Under the pieces are notes generated by a model. The model was given only the letters and a program-made list of their open reading frames with translations, made no database searches and had not been told where the DNA came from. This document shows positions 24,373 through 32,596 of a stretch of 64,000 nucleotides of DNA, piece after piece. Every line of letters begins with the position of its first letter. Within the stretch, counting starts at the first letter, position 1. The translations under genes were made by a program, and so were the position numbers. Source of the DNA: Streptomyces vinaceus. GTDB lineage: Bacteria > Actinomycetota > Actinomycetes > Streptomycetales > Streptomycetaceae. The DNA lies in NCBI RefSeq assembly GCF_008704935.1, contig NZ_CP023692.1, positions 3,700,001 through 3,764,000 of the forward strand. The letters run 5' to 3'.

Positions 24373-24887
24373 CGGACCGGGCCCCCGAGGCCCCGGAGGC
24401 CGTGACCCGCCTGGAGGCGGAGCTGGCCGAGCTCGCGGGCTCCGTCCCCGACCCCGAGCTGCCCGTCCTCAGCCTCGCCGAGCTCGGCGTGATGCGGGGC
24501 GTGCGGATGTTCGAGGACGGGCACGTCGAGGTCACCCTCACCCCGACCTACACCGGCTGCCCCGCCATCGAGGCGATGTCCGCCGACATCGAGCGGGTCC
24601 TGACCGGCCACGGCATCCCGGACGTGCGGGTGCGCACCGTCCTGGCCCCGGCCTGGTCCACCGACGACATCAGCGCCGAGGGGCGCCGCAAGCTGGCCGA
24701 GTTCGGCATCGCCCCGCCGCGCCCGCACGCGGCGGGCGGGCCCGTCCCGGTCGCCCTCTCGGTCCGCTGCCCGAACTGCGGATCGACCGACACCGAACTG
24801 CTCAGCCGGTTCTCCTCCACCGCATGCAAGGCGCTGCGCCGCTGCACCGCCTGCCGTGAACCGTTCGACCACTTCAAGGAGTTGTAG
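24366..24887 (+). CDS. paaD: PaaD, DUF59/MIP18 family iron-sulfur maturation factor, 173 aa
   Basis: The N-terminal DUF59 domain (about residues 25-105) contains VPDPELPVLSLAELGVMRGV and TPTYTGCPAIEAMSADIE. A C-terminal zinc-ribbon-like region has four cysteines in two pairs (CPNCG and CTAC). PaaD is required for phenylacetate epoxidase activity, probably by helping assemble metal centres in the complex; it is not a structural subunit. It starts inside paaC and ends directly before paaE. Confidence 0.88.
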   Translation: MVTDRAPEAPEAVTRLEAELAELAGSVPDPELPVLSLAELGVMRGVRMFEDGHVEVTLTPTYTGCPAIEAMSADIERVLTGHGIPDVRVRTVLAPAWSTDDISAEGRRKLAEFGIAPPRPHAAGGPVPVALSVRCPNCGSTDTELLSRFSSTACKALRRCTACREPFDHFKEL

Positions 24888-26015
24888 ATGGCCGCGTCCA
24901 CGCCGTCGCCCACGTCGGGCTCCGGGCGCCCCGCGCGCCACGGCGCCTTCCACCCGCTGACGGTGGCGGCGGTCGACCGGCTCACCGACGACTCCGTGGC
25001 GCTGACCCTGCGCGTCCCCGAGGAGCTGCGCGGCGAGTACCTGCACGCCCCCGGCCAGCACCTCACGCTGCGCCGCCGCACCCCCGAGGGCACCGAGGTC
25101 CGGCGCACGTACTCGATCTGCTCTCCCGCCCCGGCCCCCGCGGGCCCGGGCCCGGCGGCCCTGCGCGTGGGTGTGCGGCTCGTGGAGGGCGGCGAGTTCT
25201 CCACCTTCGCCCACAAGGAGATCGCCGCCGGGGACGTGCTGGACGTGATGGTCCCGGCAGGGCGGTTCGTCCTGGACCCGGCCGCCGCTCCGGCCGGCGG
25301 GCACTACGCGGCGATCGTCGGCGGCAGCGGGATCACCCCGGTGCTGTCGATCGCCGCCTCGCTCCTGGCGGAGCGGCCCGACGCCCGGTTCTGCCTGGTC
25401 CGCAGCGACCGTACGGCCGCGTCGACGATGTTCCTGGACGAGGTCGCCGACCTCAAGGACCGCTTCCCCGACCGCTTCCAGCTGGTGACCGTCCTCTCCC
25501 GCGAGGAGCAGGAGGCCGGACTGCCCTCCGGCCGCCTCGACGAGGAGCGGCTGAAGGCCCTGCTGCCCGCGCTGCTTCCGGTCGCGCAGGTGACGGGCTG
25601 GTTCCTGTGCGGCCCGTACGGGCTGGTCATGGGCGCGGAGCGGGCCCTGGGCACGCTCGGCGTCGTGCGGACCCGTATCCACGAGGAGATCTTCCACGTC
25701 GAGGACACGGCCGCTCCGGCCCCCGCCGCCGCCCCGTCCCACGTACGGGTCACGGCCCGCCTCGACGGCCGCTCCGGGACCTGGCCGGTCCAGGACGGCG
25801 AGTCCCTGCTGGACGCGGTGCTGCGCAACCGCGCGGACGCCCCCTACGCCTGCAAGGGCGGGGTCTGCGGCACGTGCCGGGCGTTCCTGGTCACGGGCGA
25901 GGTCCGGATGGACCGGAACTTCGCGCTGGAGTCGGAGGAGACGGAGGCCGGGTTCGTGCTGGCCTGCCAGTCGCACGCGGTGACCGAGGAAGTGGAGATC
26001 GACTTCGACCGCTGA
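24888..26015 (+). CDS. paaE: Phenylacetyl-CoA epoxidase reductase PaaE, 375 aa
   Basis: This electron-transfer flavoprotein feeds the epoxidase. It has a ferredoxin-reductase FAD domain with RRTYSICSPA, an NAD(P) domain with AAIVGGSGITPVLSIAA, and a C-terminal plant-type [2Fe-2S] domain. The cluster cysteines are in ACKGGVCGTC and, downstream, LACQ. The domain order and size match class IA-like PaaE proteins. It is the last gene of paaABCDE; a separate promoter region follows before the acyl-CoA dehydrogenase gene. Confidence 0.92.
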   Translation: MAASTPSPTSGSGRPARHGAFHPLTVAAVDRLTDDSVALTLRVPEELRGEYLHAPGQHLTLRRRTPEGTEVRRTYSICSPAPAPAGPGPAALRVGVRLVEGGEFSTFAHKEIAAGDVLDVMVPAGRFVLDPAAAPAGGHYAAIVGGSGITPVLSIAASLLAERPDARFCLVRSDRTAASTMFLDEVADLKDRFPDRFQLVTVLSREEQEAGLPSGRLDEERLKALLPALLPVAQVTGWFLCGPYGLVMGAERALGTLGVVRTRIHEEIFHVEDTAAPAPAAAPSHVRVTARLDGRSGTWPVQDGESLLDAVLRNRADAPYACKGGVCGTCRAFLVTGEVRMDRNFALESEETEAGFVLACQSHAVTEEVEIDFDR

Positions 26016-26063
26016 GGCCGCGGCCCCTCCCGCGCTGTCCATTTCCGGCGTCCTGCTCTATCT

Positions 26064-26076
26064 TGACGCACCGTCA
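26064..26076. promoter_or_regulatory. Candidate operator/-35 region of the acyl-CoA dehydrogenase gene
   Basis: TGACG-CAC-CGTCA is a perfect 5-bp dyad 50 bases before the start codon, and its left half forms a TTGACG -35-like hexamer. Such TetR-type dyads are common before actinobacterial CoA-ester genes. The regulator is not identified, and the motif differs from the PaaR site. Confidence 0.45.
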
Positions 26077-26125
26077 GGTCCGGACGGGGTCTGACCGGGA
26101 TCCGGTGCGCGCGGGAGGACAGGCA

Positions 26126-27268
26126 GTGGACTTCACCTTCACCGAGGAGCAGCAGGCCGCCGTCGAGGCGGCGAAGGCCGTCTTCGCGGACGTCGCCCCG
26201 GACGGCGTACCCAGCCCCGCGCTGACTCCGGGGGCCGTCGCCGAGGACTTCGACCGCCCCCTGTGGGCCAAGCTGGCCGCGTCCGACCTGCTGGGCCTGG
26301 TCCTCGCCGAGGAGCACGGCGGCGCGGGGCTCGACGCGATCGCCCTGTGCCTGGTGCTGCGCGAAGCGGCGAAGGTACTGGCCCGGGTGCCGCTGCTGGA
26401 GCACTGCGCCACCGCCATGGCCGTCCAGGCCCACGGCAGCCCCGAACTGGCCGCCGCCCTGCTGCCGGGCGCCGGGCGCGGGACGCTCGTCCTCACCGCC
26501 GCCGCGCACGGCCGCAGCGGGCACGATCCCGCGGAACTCGCCGTCACCGCCCGCCGCGAGGACGCCCGGTGGATCCTCGACGGGGTGCAGACGGCCGTCC
26601 CGTGGGCGCACGGGGCCGACTGGATCGCCGTACCGGCCCACACCGGCGAGGCAGAGGCCGTCCTGGCTCTCGTCCCGCGCACCGCCGAGGGCCTCACCCT
26701 GGCCGGCCAGGTCTCCACCAGCGGGGAGCGGCTCGCCGAACTCGCCCTGGACGGCGTCCAGGTGCCCGCGAGCCACCTCATCGACACCCCGGGCGCCTGG
26801 GAGCGGCTGCGCCAGCTCCTCGCCACCGGGACCTGCGCCCTGGCCCTCGGCCTGGGCGAGGGCGTACTCACCATGACCAGCCGATACACCAGCAAGCGGG
26901 AGCAGTTCGGCTTCCCGGTGGCCACCTTCCAGGCCGTCGCCGTCCAGGCCGCCGACCGCTACATCGACCTGCGCGCCATGGAAGTCACCCTCTGGCAGGC
27001 CGCCTGGCGGCTCGACGCGGCGACCGGCGGGGCCGGCGGCCCGCTGCCGAGCGCCGGGGACGTGGCCGTCGCCAAGATCTGGGCCTCGGAAGGGGTACGG
27101 CGGGTCGTGCAGACAGCACAGCACCTGCACGGAGGCTTCGGCGCCGACACCGACTACCCGCTGCACCGCTACCACGCGTGGGCGAAGCAGCTGGAGCTCC
27201 AACTGGGCCCGGCCGCAGCCCACGAGGAGGCACTGGGCGACCTCCTGGCCGCCCACTCCCTCGCCTGA
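26126..27268 (+). CDS. Acyl-CoA dehydrogenase family protein, 380 aa
   Basis: This FAD-dependent acyl-CoA dehydrogenase begins MDFTFTEEQQAAVEAAKAVF. It contains LLGLVLAEEHGGAGLDAIAL in the N-terminal helical domain and TSKREQFGFPVATFQAVAVQ in the C-terminal domain, followed by HLHGGFGADTDYPLHRYHAW. GTG at 26126 is preceded by GGAGGA. It follows paaE after a 110-base gap with its own candidate operator, so it may be expressed separately. The natural acyl-CoA is unknown; the location suggests an aromatic or dicarboxylic CoA ester. Confidence 0.85.
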   Translation: MDFTFTEEQQAAVEAAKAVFADVAPDGVPSPALTPGAVAEDFDRPLWAKLAASDLLGLVLAEEHGGAGLDAIALCLVLREAAKVLARVPLLEHCATAMAVQAHGSPELAAALLPGAGRGTLVLTAAAHGRSGHDPAELAVTARREDARWILDGVQTAVPWAHGADWIAVPAHTGEAEAVLALVPRTAEGLTLAGQVSTSGERLAELALDGVQVPASHLIDTPGAWERLRQLLATGTCALALGLGEGVLTMTSRYTSKREQFGFPVATFQAVAVQAADRYIDLRAMEVTLWQAAWRLDAATGGAGGPLPSAGDVAVAKIWASEGVRRVVQTAQHLHGGFGADTDYPLHRYHAWAKQLELQLGPAAAHEEALGDLLAAHSLA

Positions 27269-27293
27269 ACGCCCCTGACCCGCCGGGCTCAAC

Positions 27294-27638
27294 CTAGAGC
27301 ACGAAGGCCGGGTTCCCGTTGTCGGTCACCATCGGGCGCCCGGCACCGTCCCAGGCCTGCATGCCGCCGTCGATGTTCACGGCGTCGATGCCCTGGCGCA
27401 CCAGGTACTGGGTGACCTGCGCGGAGCGCCCGCCCACCCGGCACATCACGTGCACGCGGCGGCCGTCCTCGACGACCTCCGTCAGCTCACCGAAGCGGGC
27501 CACGAAGTCGCTCATCGGGATGTGCAGGGCCCCTTCCACGTGTCCGGCAGCCCATTCGTCGTCCTCACGGACGTCGAGGACAAAGCCTTCGGAGGGCACC
27601 GCGGCGGCGTCCACCGAGGGAAGCGGTCCGAAGTTCAT
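27294..27638 (-). CDS. Rhodanese-like sulfurtransferase, 114 aa
   Basis: This single-domain rhodanese has the substrate-loop stretch VLDVREDDEWAAGHVEGALH and an active-site loop CRVGGRS whose cysteine would carry the persulfide. The size is typical of stand-alone cytoplasmic rhodaneses. It is transcribed leftwards, probably with the J-domain gene 36 bases upstream. The physiological sulfur acceptor is unknown. Confidence 0.87.
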   Translation of the reverse strand: MNFGPLPSVDAAAVPSEGFVLDVREDDEWAAGHVEGALHIPMSDFVARFGELTEVVEDGRRVHVMCRVGGRSAQVTQYLVRQGIDAVNIDGGMQAWDGAGRPMVTDNGNPAFVL

Positions 27639-27674
27639 ACGTCGCCTTCTCTCATCGCAGATCTGTTCCCCAAC

Positions 27675-28484
27675 CTACCCAACGAGGGCGGCAAGCTCCG
27701 CCTCACGCTTCGCGACATCCGCGAGCAGCTGCTCCGCGATCTCCTCCAGCAGCCGGTCCGGGTCCTCCGGAGCCATCCGCAGCATCGAGCCGATCGCGCT
27801 GTCCTCCAGCTCCCGCGCCACCGCCGACAGCAGCTCCTTGCGCTGCGCCAGCCACTCCAGCCTGGCGTAGAGCTCCTCGCTCTCGTTCAGCCGCCGCACC
27901 TCCTCGGGCACGGGACCCGCGGCCCACTCCTCGGCCAGCTCGCGCAGCAGCCGCTCCTCGCCCCGCCCGTACGCGGCATTGACCCGTGCGATGAACGCGT
28001 CGCGGCGCTCCCGCTCGGCCTCGTCCCGGGCGAGGTCGGGGTGCGCCTGGCGGACCAGCTCGCGGTAGAGGCGGCGGACCTCCTCCGTGGGCCGCACCCG
28101 CTGCGGGGGCTGCACCGCACGGTCGGTGAGCATCGCGGACGCGTCGTCGGAGATCCCGTCCGCGTCCATCCAGTCGTGGAACAGCTCGTCGACCCCGGGC
28201 ATCGGCATCACCAGCGAGCGGGCGTCCCGGGCCCGTCGCAGATCCTCGGCGTCCCCGCTGCGCTCCGCCTTCGCCTCGGCGATCAGCGCGTCCAGCTCGT
28301 CCAGCCGCGAGTACATCGGGCCGAGTTTCTGGTGGTGCAGCCGGGAGAAGTTCTCCACCTCCACCCGGAAGGTCTCCACCGCGATCTCGAACTCGATCAG
28401 CGCCTGCTCGGCGGCCCGAACGGCCCGCTCCAGGCGCGCCTCGGGACGCTCGTCGCCCGTCTCTTCAGTCTGCTGCTCGCTCAC
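27675..28484 (-). CDS. J-domain protein with coiled-coil flanks, 269 aa
   Basis: An acidic N-terminus is followed by a long coiled-coil stretch (about residues 15-85). A J domain near residues 135-180 holds the essential HPD tripeptide in LYRELVRQAHPDLARDEAER. A charged C-terminal helical region (about 185-265) ends in AKREAELAALVG. The J domain would stimulate an Hsp70 (DnaK) ATPase. Unlike DnaJ it lacks Gly/Phe and zinc-finger regions and carries the J domain in the middle, so its client is unclear. GTG at 28484 lies 34 bases from a parS site. Confidence 0.75.
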   Translation of the reverse strand: MSEQQTEETGDERPEARLERAVRAAEQALIEFEIAVETFRVEVENFSRLHHQKLGPMYSRLDELDALIAEAKAERSGDAEDLRRARDARSLVMPMPGVDELFHDWMDADGISDDASAMLTDRAVQPPQRVRPTEEVRRLYRELVRQAHPDLARDEAERERRDAFIARVNAAYGRGEERLLRELAEEWAAGPVPEEVRRLNESEELYARLEWLAQRKELLSAVARELEDSAIGSMLRMAPEDPDRLLEEIAEQLLADVAKREAELAALVG

Positions 28485-28517
28485 CCGGCCAGCCTAAGGC
28501 CGGTCGGACCGGGCCGA

Positions 28518-28533
28518 TGTTCCACGTGAAACA
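28518..28533 (+). other. parS site (one mismatch)
   Basis: TGTTCCACGTGAAACA matches the extended parS consensus TGTTTCACGTGAAACA at 15 of 16 bases, with both flanking bases right. It lies between the J-domain gene and the convergent end of the DUF2252 gene, about 35 kb from oriC. Confidence 0.85.
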
Positions 28534-28578
28534 TCGACCCGCGACCGTGACCCCCGGGTGCCAGGGGGCCTGACCCGC

Positions 28579-30024
28579 TCAGACCCCGGCCTCCGCCGCG
28601 ATCCGTCCGGACTTCACGGCCGCCACCAGGTGCTCGTGGTCCGCCTCGCTTCGGTCCGCGTAGGCCACCGCGAAAGTGGCCATCGCCTCGTCCAGCTCGT
28701 CGTTCTTGCCGCAGTACCCGGCCAGCAGCCGCGGATCGGCGCTGTGGGCGTGTGCCCGGGCCAGCAGGGCGCCGGTCATCCGCCCGTAGTCGTCGATCTG
28801 CTCGGGGGCCAGCGCCGCCGGGTCCACGCTGCCCTTGCGGTTGCGGAACTGCCGTACCTGGTAGGGCCGCCCCTCCACCGTGGTCCAGCCGAGCAGGATG
28901 TCCGACACCACCTGCATCCGCTTCTGCCCGGCCACCACCCGGCGACCCTCGTGCTCCTCGGCCGCGCTCTCGAAGCCCAGCGCGGGCAGGTACGGCAGCA
29001 GCACCGACGGCCGCGCCTCCTTCACCTGGAGCACCAGGGGCTCGCCCCGGTGGTCGAGCAGCAGCACCACGTACGAGCGGGTTCCGACGCTCCCGGTGCC
29101 CACCACCCGGAAGGCCACGTCGTGGATGGCGTACCGGGCCAGCAGCGGCAGCCGGTCCCCCTGGAGGGTCTCCAGGTACGGGCCCAGCGAGGCCGCCACG
29201 GCCGCCGCCTCCCCGTCGCCGACCCGGCGCAGCACCGGCAGCGCGTCCACGAAGCGGCGTGACCCGTCGGCGCCGGCCTCGGTGGACTTGGCGGCGAACC
29301 GCGCCGAGGTGTTGTTGCGGGCCTTCTCGGAGACCCGCTCCAAGGTGCCCAGCAGGTCCCGGGCGTCGGTGTGCGAGACGAGTTCCTCGTCCGCGATGGC
29401 GTTCCAGGCGTCCAGCGCCGGCAGCTTGGCCAGCAGCCGCATCGTGCGGCGGTACGCGCCCACCGTGTCGTGCGCCGCGGCCCGGCAGGTGTCCTCGTCC
29501 GCCCCGGCCACCCGGCCGGCCAGGACCAGCGAGGTCGCGAGCCGCTTCAGGTCCCACTCCCACGGGCCGAACACGGTCTCGTCGAAGTCGTTGAGGTCGA
29601 TGACGAGCCGGCCGCGGGCATCCCCGTACAGACCGAAGTTCGCCGCGTGGGCGTCACCGCAGATCTGCGCGCCGACGCCGGTCACCGGACCGCCGGAGAG
29701 GTCGTGCGCCATCAGGCCGGCCGATCCGCGCAGGAACGCGAAGGGGTTCGCGGCCATCCGCCCGACCCGGATCGGCGCCAGCTCGGGCACCCGCCCGACA
29801 TTGGAGTCCTCCACGGCCCGCACCGCGTCCGGCCGTCCTGCCGGGGCCTCGAAGTGCGCGTGCGCCGAGCGCGGCACCCGCAGCCGCAGGGCCTTGCCCG
29901 CCTCCTTGGGCGAGCCCGCCACGGCCCGGGCCGCGAACCCGCCGACCGCCGGTATCCGCCCGTCGCCGGCCGTCCACCCCGCCGCGTCCGGCTCCGCCAC
30001 CCGCTGTTCCGGTACCGCCACCAT
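28579..30024 (-). CDS. DUF2252 family protein (aminoglycoside-phosphotransferase-like fold), 481 aa
   Basis: DUF2252 proteins share core motifs with choline and aminoglycoside kinases. Here GDAHAANFGLYGDARGRLVI and DLNDFDETVFGPWEWDLKRL correspond to the catalytic loop and metal-binding aspartate region. Further conserved parts are FREAAACE-type helices and VLLLDHRGEPLVLQVKEARP. Length is normal. It may phosphorylate a small molecule, but no DUF2252 substrate is established. It is transcribed alone, upstream of a parS site. Confidence 0.78.
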   Translation of the reverse strand: MVAVPEQRVAEPDAAGWTAGDGRIPAVGGFAARAVAGSPKEAGKALRLRVPRSAHAHFEAPAGRPDAVRAVEDSNVGRVPELAPIRVGRMAANPFAFLRGSAGLMAHDLSGGPVTGVGAQICGDAHAANFGLYGDARGRLVIDLNDFDETVFGPWEWDLKRLATSLVLAGRVAGADEDTCRAAAHDTVGAYRRTMRLLAKLPALDAWNAIADEELVSHTDARDLLGTLERVSEKARNNTSARFAAKSTEAGADGSRRFVDALPVLRRVGDGEAAAVAASLGPYLETLQGDRLPLLARYAIHDVAFRVVGTGSVGTRSYVVLLLDHRGEPLVLQVKEARPSVLLPYLPALGFESAAEEHEGRRVVAGQKRMQVVSDILLGWTTVEGRPYQVRQFRNRKGSVDPAALAPEQIDDYGRMTGALLARAHAHSADPRLLAGYCGKNDELDEAMATFAVAYADRSEADHEHLVAAVKSGRIAAEAGV

Positions 30025-30113
30025 CCGTGCCGCCCCCGCCCGTACCCGTCGTACTGTTCCGGCCCGGCGACCTCGATCGCCCGGCTCACCACATGGATTC
30101 GGCCCGACCGTAT

Positions 30114-30773
30114 CTACAGCCCGGCGTCCCTGGCCAGCAGGGCTGCCTGAACCCGGTTTTCGCAGCCCAGCTTGGAGAGGATCCTGCTGACGTACGTCTT
30201 CACGGTCGCCTCGCTCATGTGGAGCCGGCGGCCCGCGTCCGCGTTGGACAAGCCCTCGCCCAGCAGCGCCAGCACCCCGCGCTCCCGCTCGCTCAGCTCC
30301 GCCACGCGCCGCCGGGCCTCCTCACCGCGCGCCGCGCCCCGCCCGGAGGCCAGCTGGTCGACCACGTGCCGGGTCGCCCCCGGCGAGAGGTAGGCGTCCC
30401 CGGCCGAGGCCGCCCGCACGGCGCCGATCAGCTCACCCGGCGCCGAGTCCTTCAGCAGGAAGCCCGCGCCGCCCGAGCCCAGCGCCCGCAGCACGTTCTC
30501 CTTCTCCCCGAAGGTGGTCAGGATCAGCGCCCGGACCTCCGGAGCCGCCCGCCCCAGCTCACCGAGCGCGGTCAGCCCGTCCATCACCGGCATCTGGATG
30601 TCCAGGAGCATCACGTCCGGGGTGTGCGCGCGGGCCAGTTCCACGGCCTCGCGCCCGTTCGCCGCCTCCGCGACCACCTCGATGTCGGGTGCCGAGGTCA
30701 GGATCATCCTGATCCCTGCCCTGATCAGCGGCTCGTCGTCAGCGATCACCACTCGGATCACCTTGGCTGTCAC
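30114..30773 (-). CDS. NarL/FixJ family response regulator, 219 aa
   Basis: The receiver domain (about residues 5-120) has acidic pocket DDEP, the phospho-acceptor aspartate in DVMLLDIQMPVMDG, and the conserved LLKDS lysine. The C-terminal LuxR-type helix-turn-helix contains LSERERGVLALLGEGLSNAD and SEATVKTYVSRILSKLG. GTG at 30773 has AGGAG upstream. It follows the kinase gene after eight bases and is clearly its partner. Target promoters are unknown; the inverted repeat at 32527-32553 is one candidate for autoregulation. Confidence 0.92.
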   Translation of the reverse strand: MTAKVIRVVIADDEPLIRAGIRMILTSAPDIEVVAEAANGREAVELARAHTPDVMLLDIQMPVMDGLTALGELGRAAPEVRALILTTFGEKENVLRALGSGGAGFLLKDSAPGELIGAVRAASAGDAYLSPGATRHVVDQLASGRGAARGEEARRRVAELSERERGVLALLGEGLSNADAGRRLHMSEATVKTYVSRILSKLGCENRVQAALLARDAGL

Positions 30774-30781
30774 CCGTGCTC

Positions 30782-32485
30782 CTACTGCTCGGACTCGTAC
30801 GCCTGCTTGTCGACGAGCTTGCCGTCCTTGAAGCAGAACCGGAAAACAGTATTGGTGGTCAGCCCCGAGTCGTCCGACGAGAGCAGGGCCAGGCAGTCCG
30901 AGCCCGCCGGCCGCTCCGGGCCCTTGCGGTCCAGTCCTTCGGTCATGAAGCTGTTGCCGTCGGGCAGCGTCTTGCGGACCGCCTCCTCCGAATCGCCCAC
31001 CCGGACCTTGTCGTAGTCCTCCTGGCTGATCATCGCGCTGCCCGCCGAACCGACCAGCATCACCACCCCGGCCCCGATCACGATCACCAGCAGCACCACC
31101 GCGGCGAAGGCGATCCCGCAGCCCATCGCGACGCCCCCGGCCCGGCTGCGGCCGCCCACTGCAAGTTCCTTGTCCACCGCCGCCCAGTCCATCGGCGGCG
31201 CAGCCGCGAACCCGCGGGCCTGTGCCTGGGCCTGGGCCTGGGCCTGGGCCTGCTGCCCGAAGTCATCGGCGATGTCCTCCACCCCGGCCGGCTCCGCCCC
31301 GTACGGGAGCACGCCCGCCACCCGGAAGCCGCCGCCCTCCGTCCCGCCCGCGTGCACCATCCCGCCGACCAGCCGGGCCCGTTCCCGCAGCCCCGTCAGT
31401 CCTTGGCCACCCGAGACCACCGCGCCGACGCCCGGACCGGCCGCCGGGCCGTTGGCGATCTCCACCACCAGCGAGTCGTCCTCGTACCGCAGCTCCACCG
31501 AGATCGGCGCCCCCGACGCGTGCTTGTAGGCGTTGGTCAGCGCCTCCTGCACGATCCGGTACGCCGCGTGGTCGCACGCCGCGACCAGCGGCCTCGGCCG
31601 CCCCGACACGGTCATGCGTACGTCGGTCCCCGCGCTCCGCGCCGCCTCGACGATCCCGGCGATCCCGGCCACCCCGCGCGCCGCGGGCTGCGCCTCCTCC
31701 GCCGGCACCGGTGCCTCGACCCCGTCCCGCAGGATCCCGACGACCTCGCGCAGTTCGTGCATCGCCGCGACCGAGGCCTGCCGCAGCACGCCCACCGCCT
31801 CCCGCTGGCGCTCGGTGAGCTGCGGGTCCACCTCCAGGGCGCCCGTGTGCACGGCGATCAGCGCCAGCTGGTGGCCCAGGCTGTCGTGCATGTCCTGGGC
31901 GATCCGCTGGCGCTCGCGCAGCCGGGCCTGCCCGGCGACCATCACGCGCTCCCGCATCAGCTGCCCGTTGCGCTCCTGGAGGGCCTGGAGCAGGGTCCGG
32001 CGCTGCGACCAGTAGCGGCTGGCCAGGCCCGGCATCACGGTCATCGCGAGGAACATCAGCGTGGAGAATACGATCACCAGCACGGGCCGCTGGTCGGACC
32101 AGGCCTGCAGCACGCTGAAGACGACCGCGGCGAGGAAGGCCACGGTGAACGCCGCCATCGCCCGGCCCACCCCGACGATCCGGCGCCCCGCCGACCAGCC
32201 CAGCAACACGGTGACCAGCAACGAGCCCGGCAGGAACGGGGAGACCGCCGAAGCCACGATCAAGGTCGTGGCCGGGAGCCGGCGCCGCGCCAACGTGAGC
32301 AGCACCACGGCCGCGGCGCTCGCCGCCATCCGCTGCACGCTGCCGTTGTCCAGCTCCTCGACGCCCAGCCCGAGCAGCGCGAGCACCCCGGCGAGCACCA
32401 GGTCGCCCGCCAGCATCCGCCGGGTCCACGGCTCGGGCCCCTTCAGCCAGTCCCAGCCCGCCCGCATCCTCGCCGTCGCATCCAC
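30782..32485 (-). CDS. Sensor histidine kinase with a C-terminal extracytoplasmic domain, 567 aa
   Basis: Several N-terminal membrane segments (about residues 20-190) lead to a HisKA_3 dimerisation domain with the phospho-acceptor histidine in RIAQDMHDSLGHQLALIAVH. The ATPase domain has EALTNAYKHASG and GGQGLTGLRERARLVGG. Unusually, the protein continues through a (QA)n linker (six-base tandem repeat near 31220-31255) and another membrane helix (VVLLVIVIGAGVVMLVG). An outer domain of about 85 residues follows, including DYDKVRVGDSEEAVRKTLP and FRFCFKDGKLVDKQAY, reminiscent of the small SmpA/BamE-like fold. GTG at 32485 is preferred; an upstream in-frame start is possible. Confidence 0.85.
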   Translation of the reverse strand: MDATARMRAGWDWLKGPEPWTRRMLAGDLVLAGVLALLGLGVEELDNGSVQRMAASAAAVVLLTLARRRLPATTLIVASAVSPFLPGSLLVTVLLGWSAGRRIVGVGRAMAAFTVAFLAAVVFSVLQAWSDQRPVLVIVFSTLMFLAMTVMPGLASRYWSQRRTLLQALQERNGQLMRERVMVAGQARLRERQRIAQDMHDSLGHQLALIAVHTGALEVDPQLTERQREAVGVLRQASVAAMHELREVVGILRDGVEAPVPAEEAQPAARGVAGIAGIVEAARSAGTDVRMTVSGRPRPLVAACDHAAYRIVQEALTNAYKHASGAPISVELRYEDDSLVVEIANGPAAGPGVGAVVSGGQGLTGLRERARLVGGMVHAGGTEGGGFRVAGVLPYGAEPAGVEDIADDFGQQAQAQAQAQAQARGFAAAPPMDWAAVDKELAVGGRSRAGGVAMGCGIAFAAVVLLVIVIGAGVVMLVGSAGSAMISQEDYDKVRVGDSEEAVRKTLPDGNSFMTEGLDRKGPERPAGSDCLALLSSDDSGLTTNTVFRFCFKDGKLVDKQAYESEQ

Positions 32486-32526
32486 GCGCCCGACCCTAGA
32501 CACCGCCGCTCCCACGAGGCCTCCCC

Positions 32527-32553
32527 CTTTCGTCGCGCCCACCGCGACGAAAG
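32527..32553. repeat. 11-bp perfect inverted repeat upstream of the kinase gene
   Basis: CTTTCGTCGCG (32527-32537) and CGCGACGAAAG (32543-32553) form a perfect dyad with a five-base centre, 42 bases upstream of the kinase start. It could be an operator for the paired response regulator or a hairpin. It is not at the end of any gene, which argues against a terminator. Confidence 0.5.
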
Positions 32554-32559
32554 TCGTCC

Positions 32560-32596
32560 GGCGGATTCCGGCGGATTCCGGCGGGTTCCGGCGGAT
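32560..32596. repeat. 10-bp tandem repeat (GGCGGATTCC, about 3.6 copies)
   Basis: Units GGCGGATTCC, GGCGGATTCC, GGCGGGTTCC and GGCGGATC follow one another in the 400-base gene-free stretch between the kinase gene and tRNA-Leu. A ten-base period places the units on one face of the helix. No coding frame is supported here, and apart from the dyad next to it I see nothing else in 32597-32809. Confidence 0.6.
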
